From Arthrobacter rhombi (GTDB lineage Bacteria; Actinomycetota; Actinomycetes; Actinomycetales; Micrococcaceae): 55,703 bases of DNA. The stretch covers positions 1-55,703 of the forward strand of contig NZ_FUHW01000013.1 of assembly GCF_900163545.1 (NCBI RefSeq). The letters are read 5' to 3'. The notes below the pieces were generated by a model, which was not told the origin of the DNA, ran no database searches, and saw nothing but the letters and a program-made list of their open reading frames with translations. This document shows, in pieces, positions 1 to 8,016 of the stretch (position 1 is its first letter; every line of letters starts with the position of its first letter). A program made the translations under genes and the position numbers.

Positions 1-110
1 TAAAAAAATCGGTGTCAACAAACATGGCACACTATTGAGTTCTCAAACAACAGACGCTTCCAACTTCCACGATCTCGCCTTCCGGCCAACCGCTTCGCTC
101 TGGAGCAACT
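1..110 (-). other. rRNA operon leader (16S gene lies off the left edge)
   Basis: Read on the minus strand, this stretch carries the motif TTTGAGAACTCAATAGTG (complement of about 31-48), then a TTTGTTGACACC stretch and a run of T. From memory this is typical of the boxA-containing leader upstream of 16S rRNA in Micrococcaceae. The rRNA genes would continue beyond position 1. An open frame at 35-286 on the plus strand is not credible as a protein. The assignment rests on motif recognition only. Confidence 0.75.
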
Positions 111-115
111 TGTCT

Positions 116-144
116 AACTTACCCGTTGGCCTGAACCCGGTCAA
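116..144 (-). promoter_or_regulatory. rRNA operon promoter
   Basis: On the minus strand a -35 TTGACC (complement of 139-144) is separated by exactly 17 bases from a -10 TAAGTT (complement of 116-121). It points into the rRNA leader. A second possible -10, TATAGT, lies upstream at 234-239 but has only a weak -35, so more than one rRNA promoter is possible. Confidence 0.7.
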
Positions 145-287
145 ATCGACCGTTTCGTTGGCTTTTCGGAAGTCTGCGCCGTCCCGTTGTCCTCTCCGTG
201 GAGAAGTTTTATTGGCGACCGGCGCGGGAAATAACTATACCCACATCTTGCTGGTTCACCTAATCGGCGACTCTCCCAACAATTGAT

Positions 288-325
288 GGGCCCGCAAACC
301 CCGTCTTTCCGGGGTTTATGGGCCC
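288..325 (-). terminator. Hairpin between glgB and the rRNA promoter
   Basis: The arms GGGCCC (288-293) and GGGCCC (320-325) enclose AAACCCC (296-302) and GGGGTTT (311-317) around an 8-base loop. The hairpin lies just past the stop of the glgB fusion, whose transcription runs toward the rRNA promoter on the same strand. It probably insulates the two units. There is no clear T-tract. Confidence 0.7.
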
Positions 326-331
326 CCCGGC

Positions 332-3300
332 TCAGCTGGCGCTGCCCGGGACAAGGTACAGGACGCCCAACGGGGGCAGGTCCACGGTGACGGAGGCGGG
401 CTGACCATCATGGGCCCCACCGTTGGCCGTGAGTGTTCCCGAGTTGCTGACCCCCGAGCCGCCGAACTCCTCGGCGTCGGTATTCAGTACCTCGGTCCAG
501 GCCCCGGACGCCGGCAAACCGAGTTGGTAGCCAGCGTGGGGTTCCCCCGAGAAGTTCGCGACGCACACCATCACCTCGTCCTTCTCGTCGCGGCGGATGA
601 AACTCAGGGTGTTTCCCGCTGCTTCGTGGTCATTGATCCATTCGAAGCCCGCCGGGTCGTTATCCAGTGCCCAGAGTGCCGGCAGTTCCCGGTAGATCCC
701 GTTCAGGGCCCTGACGGTGAGCTGGACTCCGCGGTGTTGGTGGGTGTCGGCCACCCACCAGTCCAGTCCATGCTGTTCGCTCCACTCCCCCTCCTGGGCG
801 AATTCGGTGCCCATGAAGATCAGCTGTTTACCGGGATGAGCCCACTGGAAGGCCAGGTAGGCCCTGACCTGGGCGAGCTGGCGCCACCGGTCACCGGGCA
901 TACGGCGCAACAGGGAGCCCTTCCCGTGGACGACTTCGTCGTGACTGATCGGCAGCAGGAAGTTCTCGGTATAGGCGTAGGCCATGGAGAAGGTGATTTT
1001 ATGGTGGTGATAGGACCGGTGGATCGGGTCCTCAGCCATGTACTCGAGGGAGTCATGCATCCAGCCCATATTCCACTTCAGCCCGAAACCGAGCCCACCT
1101 CCATCGGTATCACTGGTGACACCGGGGAAGGCAGTGGATTCCTCAGCGATCATCGCGATGCCGGGATGTTGGCGGTAGGCGGTGGCATTGAGTTCCTGCA
1201 GGAAGGCGATTGCTTCCAGGTTCTCGCGCCCCCCATGGATATTCGCTTCCCACCCGCCGTCCTCACGGGAGTAGTCCAGGTAGAGCATCGAAGCCACGGC
1301 GTCGACGCGCAGGGCGTCAATGTGGAATTCGTCCATCCAGTACAGCGCATTGGCGACCAGAAAGTTGCGGACCTCGTTGCGGCCGAAGTCAAAGACGAGC
1401 GTCCCCCAGTCGGGGTGCTCGCCGCGGCGCGGGTCGGGGTGCTCGTAGAGGGGTTGGCCGTCCAGCCGGGCCAGGGCCCACTCGTCCTTGGGGAAGTGCG
1501 CGGGGACCCAATCCATGATGACCCCGACGCCTGCCTGGTGCAGCCGGTCCACGAAATAACGAAAATCGTCAGGATGGCCAAAACGTGAGGTGGGAGCATA
1601 GTAGGAGGTCACCTGGTAGCCCCAGGAGCCGCCGAACGGATGCTCAGCGACGGGCATCAGCTCCACATGGGTGAATCCCTGCCAGGTCACGTATTCGCTG
1701 AGCTGTTCGGCCATTTGCCGGTAGTCCAGTCCGGGACGCCAGGAGCCCAGATGTACTTCGTAGACGCTCATCGGGCCCGAATGCGGGTCGCTCTGGGCCC
1801 GGGCCGCCATCCACTCCCCGTCCTGGAAACCATAGGCCGATTCCACGACGACGGATCCGGTCAGCGGCGGAATCTCGGTGTTCCTCGCCATCGGGTCGGC
1901 CTTCTCGCGCCAGTGACCGTCCTGGCCGAGGATCTCGAATTTGTAGATGGTGCCGGCACCGACCGCGGGGATATAGAGTTCCCAAACTCCCGAGCGTCCC
2001 AGCGAGCGCATGGCGTGGCCGGTTCCATCCCAGCCGTTGAAAGCGCCCAAGACACGGACCGCTTGGGCATTAGGTGCCCAGATCGCGAAGCCCGTGCCCT
2101 CGCAATTGCCCAAGGCCGTGTGGTAGCGACGCACCCGGGCGCCGAGGACCTCCCAGAGGCGCTCATGTCGGCCCTCACCGATCAGGTGCAGATCGATCTC
2201 TCCCAGCGTGGGCAGATAGTGGTACGGATCGTCCACCACGGCAGGGGAGCCTCCCGGGTAGGTGACTTCGAGTCGGTAGTCGGGCACGGTGCCTTCTCGT
2301 CCCGGAGGAGGATCCAGCACCGCTACCCAGACGCCGTCGTACTCGTGGGTCATTTCGTGACGGCCACTTTCGGTGATCAGGGTAACGGTGCCGGCCAACT
2401 TGCGCAGGGTGCGTACGGTCACCGAGCCGTCGTTGGCCAGATGGGCTCCGAGGACTCCGTGGGGTGCGTGGAAGCGACCTGCCGCGATGGCTTCCAGGAC
2501 ATCCGGCGCTACCGGACGGGGCGTGGAGAGGCGATCCGTCGCACCGGGGGTTGCTGCGGCGCCGGTTTCGGCCCGCCGGGGTGAATCCGCTGGGTTCTGC
2601 ATGGCTGAGAGGACCTCCTGGACCGCCGAGGCCGGTACCTGTTCCCAGGTCGGCCTGTTTTGCCGTTCGTACACGACTTCATACAGGGCCTTGTCCAGCC
2701 AGAGGGCCAGAAAGAGCGGCGACTGGATATCGACGCCCTCGCCCGTTTCCTCACGGTACCCCGTCAGGAACGCCTTGCGGGTCCGCGCCGACCATTGGCG
2801 GGCCGCCTGATAGGCCGCTTCCGGAACGGGGAGCGTAGCTTCGCCCGGGGTATCGGTGCGGGTGGCCCGTCCCGCCGCGTAGTCGAAGGAACGCAGCATG
2901 CCCACCACGTCACGTAACGCCACATCGGGTGCCCGTCGCTCCCCCGCGCTACGCAGGGGCTCCCCCTCAAAGTCCAGGACAACCCAGCCGTGCTCTGCGG
3001 TGCGCAGGATCTGGCCCAGGTGCAGGTCGCCGTGGATCCGCTGCAGCAACGGTAGCCGGCCCAGGGATCCCAGTGATTCCAGGACTTCGCTGAAGGCATC
3101 TGCCAGGGCCCCGTCAGCAGGCGCCGCCCGTTCCCACCCCCAGGTCAGCCGGAGGCGCAAGGCCTCAATGAACTCCCCGGTTTCCTCCGGGCTGGCCACT
3201 GCCGCGGGTGCTACCTCCGCCAGTTGGTGGTGCAGACGGGCCACTGCGCGTCCGAGTTCGGTGGCCTCCAAGGTGAAATCCCGGTCCTCGATGGCAGCGA

Positions 3301-4036
3301 TGCTGGCCAGACGCCAGGCGTCGAGCGCCGAATTGAAGAATTCGCGCACCACCGACAGCGTTCCGCTGACTTCGGTGGCCCCCACCGTCCACCGGCCTTC
3401 CAGGCTGCCCATTGTGCGGGGCACGTCCTGTGAGCCGGCGTCCGAAAGCAGTGAACCAAGTTCCACGTCGGGATTGATCCCTGCCAGCGGGAGGCGGAAA
3501 AACTTGATGATGACCGGCCCCTCGGGGGCATCGAGGACGACCGAGGTATTGGATTGTTCCCCCTCCAGAACCCGCATCGTGGCCCGGGGTGCGCTTTCCC
3601 CCGATGACGCATCGCCCATGAGGGCCACCCAGGCGTTGACGAAGCCCGGATCGCCGGTTCCATCATGGACCCACCAGGTACCTGTGCCCGCGCCATCGCT
3701 CGGGTGGGGCGCCAGGGACTGCACGGTCAGCTCGTCCACTGATCCCAGACAAGCCGACGCTTCCGGCAACGGGTTCCGGTGCAAACTCAGGGGAACCTGG
3801 ACCACCACCCCGTCAGGACCAGGTGACTGTTCCACTAGTTGCCCGGTCTCCACACTGGCGTCATTGATGGGGCGGATGGCCAATAAGAGGCTGAACATGA
3901 GGGCGTCGGGATCGGGCTGCGGCACCGGCAGCACACCGGCCACCGACAGGGTGAAGGTGCCCCTCGGGGCCGGGCACCAGCGTTGCTCCCCGACCCAGCC
4001 GGCCAGCACCCGGGTTACTTCGCTGTCATGTCTCAT
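332..4036 (-). CDS. glgB: Maltokinase / 1,4-alpha-glucan branching enzyme fusion
   Basis: This is a 1234-residue two-enzyme protein. Residues 1 to about 480 resemble maltokinase, which makes maltose-1-phosphate from maltose and ATP. They include an IIKFF lysine near 178, the catalytic HGDLHLGQ (335-342) and the metal-binding DFEGEP (355-360). The rest is a GH13 branching enzyme with an N-terminal carbohydrate-binding-like part. Its catalytic residues are D912 (ALRVDAV), E965 (MIAEEST) and D1033 (SHDEVVHGKG), all present. Ordinary GlgB is about 730 residues, so the extra length equals a kinase. The start overlaps the treS stop (ATGA), making it last in the glgE-treS-glgB operon. Maltokinase is better known as a separate gene or fused to TreS. 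Function is by family; the fusion is read directly. Confidence 0.93.
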   Translation of the reverse strand: MRHDSEVTRVLAGWVGEQRWCPAPRGTFTLSVAGVLPVPQPDPDALMFSLLLAIRPINDASVETGQLVEQSPGPDGVVVQVPLSLHRNPLPEASACLGSVDELTVQSLAPHPSDGAGTGTWWVHDGTGDPGFVNAWVALMGDASSGESAPRATMRVLEGEQSNTSVVLDAPEGPVIIKFFRLPLAGINPDVELGSLLSDAGSQDVPRTMGSLEGRWTVGATEVSGTLSVVREFFNSALDAWRLASIAAIEDRDFTLEATELGRAVARLHHQLAEVAPAAVASPEETGEFIEALRLRLTWGWERAAPADGALADAFSEVLESLGSLGRLPLLQRIHGDLHLGQILRTAEHGWVVLDFEGEPLRSAGERRAPDVALRDVVGMLRSFDYAAGRATRTDTPGEATLPVPEAAYQAARQWSARTRKAFLTGYREETGEGVDIQSPLFLALWLDKALYEVVYERQNRPTWEQVPASAVQEVLSAMQNPADSPRRAETGAAATPGATDRLSTPRPVAPDVLEAIAAGRFHAPHGVLGAHLANDGSVTVRTLRKLAGTVTLITESGRHEMTHEYDGVWVAVLDPPPGREGTVPDYRLEVTYPGGSPAVVDDPYHYLPTLGEIDLHLIGEGRHERLWEVLGARVRRYHTALGNCEGTGFAIWAPNAQAVRVLGAFNGWDGTGHAMRSLGRSGVWELYIPAVGAGTIYKFEILGQDGHWREKADPMARNTEIPPLTGSVVVESAYGFQDGEWMAARAQSDPHSGPMSVYEVHLGSWRPGLDYRQMAEQLSEYVTWQGFTHVELMPVAEHPFGGSWGYQVTSYYAPTSRFGHPDDFRYFVDRLHQAGVGVIMDWVPAHFPKDEWALARLDGQPLYEHPDPRRGEHPDWGTLVFDFGRNEVRNFLVANALYWMDEFHIDALRVDAVASMLYLDYSREDGGWEANIHGGRENLEAIAFLQELNATAYRQHPGIAMIAEESTAFPGVTSDTDGGGLGFGLKWNMGWMHDSLEYMAEDPIHRSYHHHKITFSMAYAYTENFLLPISHDEVVHGKGSLLRRMPGDRWRQLAQVRAYLAFQWAHPGKQLIFMGTEFAQEGEWSEQHGLDWWVADTHQHRGVQLTVRALNGIYRELPALWALDNDPAGFEWINDHEAAGNTLSFIRRDEKDEVMVCVANFSGEPHAGYQLGLPASGAWTEVLNTDAEEFGGSGVSNSGTLTANGGAHDGQPASVTVDLPPLGVLYLVPGSAS

Positions 4037-5814
4037 CGTCGCTCCCCCGGGTTGATCACCGGAAGTGTCGAGGTCGACGCGGCGTGGACGTCAGAACGGA
4101 GCGAGCGCAGCCGCAACCAGTAGAACCCTTGGGATCCGAGCGCCAGGTTCAGACGCCCCTCGGGGGAAATCGGTGGGAAGACGGCGCCGCCGAAGATATC
4201 CCGCAAGCCGCGCCCTGCGTACTGGGGTAGCTCCAGTTCGGTGGCCACCGGGTGTTGGGAGAGGTTATAGACGCAGAGCAGCGTCTCCATTTCCTCCTCG
4301 TCCTCCGGTGTGGCTCCGTGCGGCCCGGGATCCTCGGGGCACCGCACGAAGGCCAAAACACTGGGGCTGGAGGCCCGGACGTTCAGGTAATCCCCCAGGC
4401 CGAAGACCGGATGTTCGCGGCGGACCCCCAGAATTTGCCGCACCCAATGCAGGAACGATCCGCTGTGTTCGAGCTGCTGTTCGACATTGATGCTGGTGTA
4501 GCCATAGACGAGCGATTGGACCACGGGAAGATAGAGCTGGCCGGGGTCGGCGACCGAGAACCCTGCATTGCGGTCGGGGTTCCATTGCATGGGAGTACGG
4601 GAGGCGTCGCGGTCTTCCAACCAAATATTGTCGCCCATCCCGATCTCGTCCCCGTAATACAGGAACGGGCTACCGGGCAGACCGAAGAGCAGGGCGTGGA
4701 TGAGTTCTAGTTCGGACCGCGAATTATCCAGCAACGGGGTCAGCCGCCGCCGGATGCCCACGTTGGCACGCATCCGGGGGTCGGGCGCATACCAGCCGAG
4801 CATGGCTTCACGTTCGGTGGGAGTCACCATTTCGAGCGTCAACTCGTCGTGGTTGCGCAGGAAGGTCCCCCACTGGGTGCCGGGTGGGATGTCGGGGGTC
4901 TGTTCCAAGGCCTCGATAATCGGTGCGGCGACCTGGTCCCGGAGCGCGTAGAACAGTCGAGGCATGATGGGGAAGTGGAAGCACATATGGCATTCCGGTT
5001 CCTCGGTGGTGCCGAAGTATTCGACCACTTCCTGTGGCGCCTGATTCGCTTCGGCGATGATGATGCGGCCTGGATATTCGGAGTCCACGACCTCCCGCAG
5101 CCGGCGCAGGAAGTCATGGGTCGCCGGCAGGTTCTCGCAATTGGTCCCTTCCTCCTCAAACAGGTAGGGAATCGCGTCCGCCCGGAAACCATCCACCCCC
5201 AGGTCGAGCCAGAATCTGACGACGTCGAACATGGCCTCATGGACCCGGGGGTTCTCGAAGTTCAGGTCGGGCTGGTGGTTGAAGAAGCGATGCCAGTAAA
5301 ACTGTCGGCGCACCGGGTCGAAGGCCCAGTTTGATTCCTCGGTGTCCACGAAGATGATCCGGGCTTCGGAATATTTCTCGTCGGTATCAGACCACACGTA
5401 GAAGTCGCCGTATTCGCCGTCGGGATCCCCCCGGGAGGCCTGGAACCAGGGGTGCTCGTCGGAGGTGTGGTTCATCGGCAGGTCGATCAGGATGCGCAGG
5501 CCGCGTTCATGGGCTTCGGCGACCAGCCGGCGGAAATCACCGATGGTGCCGAATTCATCGAGGACGTCGTAGTAATCGGAGATGTCATAGCCGCCATCAC
5601 GCAGCGGCGATTTATAGAACGGTGGAACCCAGAGGCAATCCACCCCCAACCACTGCAGGTAGTCGAGCTTGTCGATCAGCCCGGCGATATCCCCGCTACC
5701 GTCACCATTGGCATCGGAAAATGCCCGGACCAGCACCTCATAGAACACCGATTTGCGGTGCCATTGCGGATCATGGGTCAGACCCGGAACGTTGAGCTGG
5801 TACGGGTTGGCCAT
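4033..5814 (-). CDS. treS: Maltose alpha-D-glucosyltransferase (trehalose synthase)
   Basis: This 593-residue GH13 enzyme interconverts trehalose and maltose in the cytoplasm and feeds maltose to the maltokinase domain encoded next. The family's opening is visible (WHRKSVFYEVLVRAF, then NGDGSGDIAGL). So are D213 (GFRADAIPYL), E255 (IIIAEANQ) and the transition-state D323 (LRNHDEL). The length is normal for stand-alone TreS, so the kinase is not fused here. The start codon shares one base with the glgE stop (TGATG) and the stop overlaps the glgB start (ATGA). Both overlaps imply translational coupling. Confidence 0.95.
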   Translation of the reverse strand: MANPYQLNVPGLTHDPQWHRKSVFYEVLVRAFSDANGDGSGDIAGLIDKLDYLQWLGVDCLWVPPFYKSPLRDGGYDISDYYDVLDEFGTIGDFRRLVAEAHERGLRILIDLPMNHTSDEHPWFQASRGDPDGEYGDFYVWSDTDEKYSEARIIFVDTEESNWAFDPVRRQFYWHRFFNHQPDLNFENPRVHEAMFDVVRFWLDLGVDGFRADAIPYLFEEEGTNCENLPATHDFLRRLREVVDSEYPGRIIIAEANQAPQEVVEYFGTTEEPECHMCFHFPIMPRLFYALRDQVAAPIIEALEQTPDIPPGTQWGTFLRNHDELTLEMVTPTEREAMLGWYAPDPRMRANVGIRRRLTPLLDNSRSELELIHALLFGLPGSPFLYYGDEIGMGDNIWLEDRDASRTPMQWNPDRNAGFSVADPGQLYLPVVQSLVYGYTSINVEQQLEHSGSFLHWVRQILGVRREHPVFGLGDYLNVRASSPSVLAFVRCPEDPGPHGATPEDEEEMETLLCVYNLSQHPVATELELPQYAGRGLRDIFGGAVFPPISPEGRLNLALGSQGFYWLRLRSLRSDVHAASTSTLPVINPGERR

Positions 5815-7937
5815 CAGGTCCCCCGGCGGATGTGCAGGATATGGGCCGACTCCTGGTGCGGGTCCAGCCGGACGTAGTTATGGGCCGACCATTTCCACCT
5901 GCGGCCGGTCAGCAAATCATCCACGGTGAACTTGCCGTCGTCGTCCAGGTCCCGCTCTCGCAGGTCCAACGCTTCCAGATCCAGGCTGACCGTGCATTCG
6001 CGGGCGCCATGGGGGTCGGTATTGACCACGATGATGAGGGTATCGATCGCTTGCCCCTCGTCCAGTGGCTCGTCGATCGGCTCCGCCGCGTTGGTCCCCG
6101 GCGCGGGGATGGTCAGCGGGTGGGTGCGTCGGGACTTCGAGTAGGCAATCGTGGCGTCGTCACTGGTGGGGTGGACGACGAGGTTCTGCAGTTCTCCCAG
6201 CGCCGGATGGTCGGCACGGATGGCGTTGAGCCGGCGCAGATAGGGTGCCAGGGAGCGGCCCTCGACTTCGGCGCCATCGAAGTCACGGATCTTATATTGG
6301 AACTTCTCGTTATCGATGTATTCCTCGGCTCCGGGCCGGGCCACATGTTCGTAGAGCTCGTATCCCGCGTAGACCCCCCAAAGCGGGGAAGCCGTCGCGG
6401 CCAGGGCGGCCCGGATCCGGAAGGCGGCAGGTCCGCCGAACTGCAGGTATTCGGTGAGGATATCGGGGGTGTTCACGAAGAAGTTCGGGCGGAAGAACGA
6501 CGAGGTTTCGGTCGAAACGTGCGGGAGGTACTCCTCCAGCTCTTCCTTCGTGTTCCGCCACGTGAAGTAGGTGTAGGACTGTTGGAAGCCGGCCCGTCCC
6601 AGGGCATGCATCATGGCCGGCCGGGTGAAGGCCTCGGCCAGGAACACCGTCCCCGGATGGTCCTCGTTGACCTCGCCGATGAGCCACTCCCAGAAACCGA
6701 CGGGTTTGGTATGTGGATTATCCACCCGAAAGATCCGTACCCCGCGTTCGATCCACAGGTTCACGATGCGCAGCACTTCGGCGCTGAGGCCCTGCGGGTC
6801 GTTGTCGAAGTTCAGCGGGTAGATGTCTTGATACTTCTTCGGCGGGTTCTCGGCGTAGGCGATGCTCCCGTCGGCCCGGGTGGTAAACCATTCTGGATGC
6901 TCGGTCACCCACGGATGGTCGGGGGAAGCCTGCAAGGCCAGATCCAGGGCCACTTCGAGGCCCAGATCGTGGGCGCGTTGCACGAACGCAGCAAAATCCG
7001 CTGCGGTGCCCAGATCAGGATGGATGGCGTCGTGGCCGCCTGCCGCGGAACCGATAGCCCACGGTGACCCGGGGTCGTGTTCTTCTGCGGTCAGGGTGTT
7101 GTTCGGCCCCTTCCTGAAGGTCCTGCCGATCGGGTGGATCGGCGGCAGGTAGATCACGTCGAAGCCCATGCCGGCCACCGCTTCGAGCCGTTCGGCGGCG
7201 GTGGCGAAAGTACCCGAACTGTAGGTCCCCGTCGCCGGGTCGAAGCTGGCCCCTTCGGAGCGGGGAAAGAATTCGTACCAGGCCCCGCGTCCGGCCAGAA
7301 CGCGTTCGACCAGCAAGGGGAAACGTCCGCTGCCGGTGACCAGCCGCCGCAGCGGGCGGTGGAACAGTTCGGTACGCACCGCCTCGGTGGAGGCTGCGCC
7401 CATCCTGGCCGCGTCGGATAATGAGGTATCGGCCACGGCGGCCGCAGCGGTTTCCAGGATATGGGCCCGGGGGGAAGCGGCTGCCGCTTCGCGCAACAGC
7501 AACACCCCTTCGGCGAACATCAGTTCGGTGTCGATGCCCGCGGCCACCTTGATTCCGGCGTCGTGCCACCAGGTACCCATGGGGTCATCCCATGCTTCGA
7601 CCTCGAAGGTCCAATCCCCTTCACTGGTGGGGCGCAGGGTGCCCAACCATTCGTCGAGTCCGGGAGCACCGGGACGCATCGGAGCGCGTTGGACCTCACG
7701 GCCGTCTGGGTCGTAGAGGACCGCCTCCACCGCGAGGGCGTCGTGACCTTCACGGAAGGCCGTCGCCCGAATGAGGACATCTTGACCGGTGATGGCCTTG
7801 GCGGGGAACCGTCCGCCCTCGATGACGGGGAAAACGTCAGTAACGGGTATGCGACCGAATCTGGACCTGCGCCTAGTGCTCACGTCATAGACGCTAGTCA
7901 GTCGGGACGGTAAAGCCAAGGATTTCATGGTGCCCAC
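5814..7937 (-). CDS. glgE: Alpha-1,4-glucan:maltose-1-phosphate maltosyltransferase
   Basis: GlgE (GH13_3) adds maltose units from maltose-1-phosphate to growing alpha-1,4-glucan. The 707-residue length suits the family. Key residues are D406 (RIFRVDNPHTKP) and E435 (VFLAEAFTRP), and the GlgE-type stretch after them (YTYFTWRNTKEELEEYL) is clear. It is first in an operon with treS and the maltokinase-GlgB fusion, the other enzymes of the GlgE pathway. The GTG at 7937 is followed three codons later by an ATG (7928), and neither has a good ribosome site, so the exact start is uncertain. It is divergent from glgP, with 79 bases between them. Confidence 0.94.
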   Translation of the reverse strand: MGTMKSLALPSRLTSVYDVSTRRRSRFGRIPVTDVFPVIEGGRFPAKAITGQDVLIRATAFREGHDALAVEAVLYDPDGREVQRAPMRPGAPGLDEWLGTLRPTSEGDWTFEVEAWDDPMGTWWHDAGIKVAAGIDTELMFAEGVLLLREAAAASPRAHILETAAAAVADTSLSDAARMGAASTEAVRTELFHRPLRRLVTGSGRFPLLVERVLAGRGAWYEFFPRSEGASFDPATGTYSSGTFATAAERLEAVAGMGFDVIYLPPIHPIGRTFRKGPNNTLTAEEHDPGSPWAIGSAAGGHDAIHPDLGTAADFAAFVQRAHDLGLEVALDLALQASPDHPWVTEHPEWFTTRADGSIAYAENPPKKYQDIYPLNFDNDPQGLSAEVLRIVNLWIERGVRIFRVDNPHTKPVGFWEWLIGEVNEDHPGTVFLAEAFTRPAMMHALGRAGFQQSYTYFTWRNTKEELEEYLPHVSTETSSFFRPNFFVNTPDILTEYLQFGGPAAFRIRAALAATASPLWGVYAGYELYEHVARPGAEEYIDNEKFQYKIRDFDGAEVEGRSLAPYLRRLNAIRADHPALGELQNLVVHPTSDDATIAYSKSRRTHPLTIPAPGTNAAEPIDEPLDEGQAIDTLIIVVNTDPHGARECTVSLDLEALDLRERDLDDDGKFTVDDLLTGRRWKWSAHNYVRLDPHQESAHILHIRRGT

Positions 7938-8003
7938 CGTCCGGCGACTGCCCCGCGCTGCGCAATATGACGGCCAACCGTCCCCAACGGGGACTTTCTA
8001 GGC

Positions 8004-8009
8004 TAGCGT
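8004..8009 (+). promoter_or_regulatory. glgP -10 box, leaderless start
   Basis: TAGCGT lies 7 bases before the GTG of glgP, so transcription could begin at or beside the start codon. No convincing -35 was found. A TAGGCT at 7999-8004 is an alternative -10. Confidence 0.45.
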
Positions 8010-8016
8010 TCAGCAC

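Noticed and set aside
35..286. 83-codon plus-strand frame at the left end
   Set aside because: It overlaps the rRNA promoter and leader on the other strand and has no protein-like features.
410..1588. Plus-strand open frame of 392 codons
   Set aside because: It lies wholly opposite the glgB fusion, whose frame has clear GH13 motifs. The plus-strand product has no recognisable domain and reflects codon bias in GC-rich DNA.
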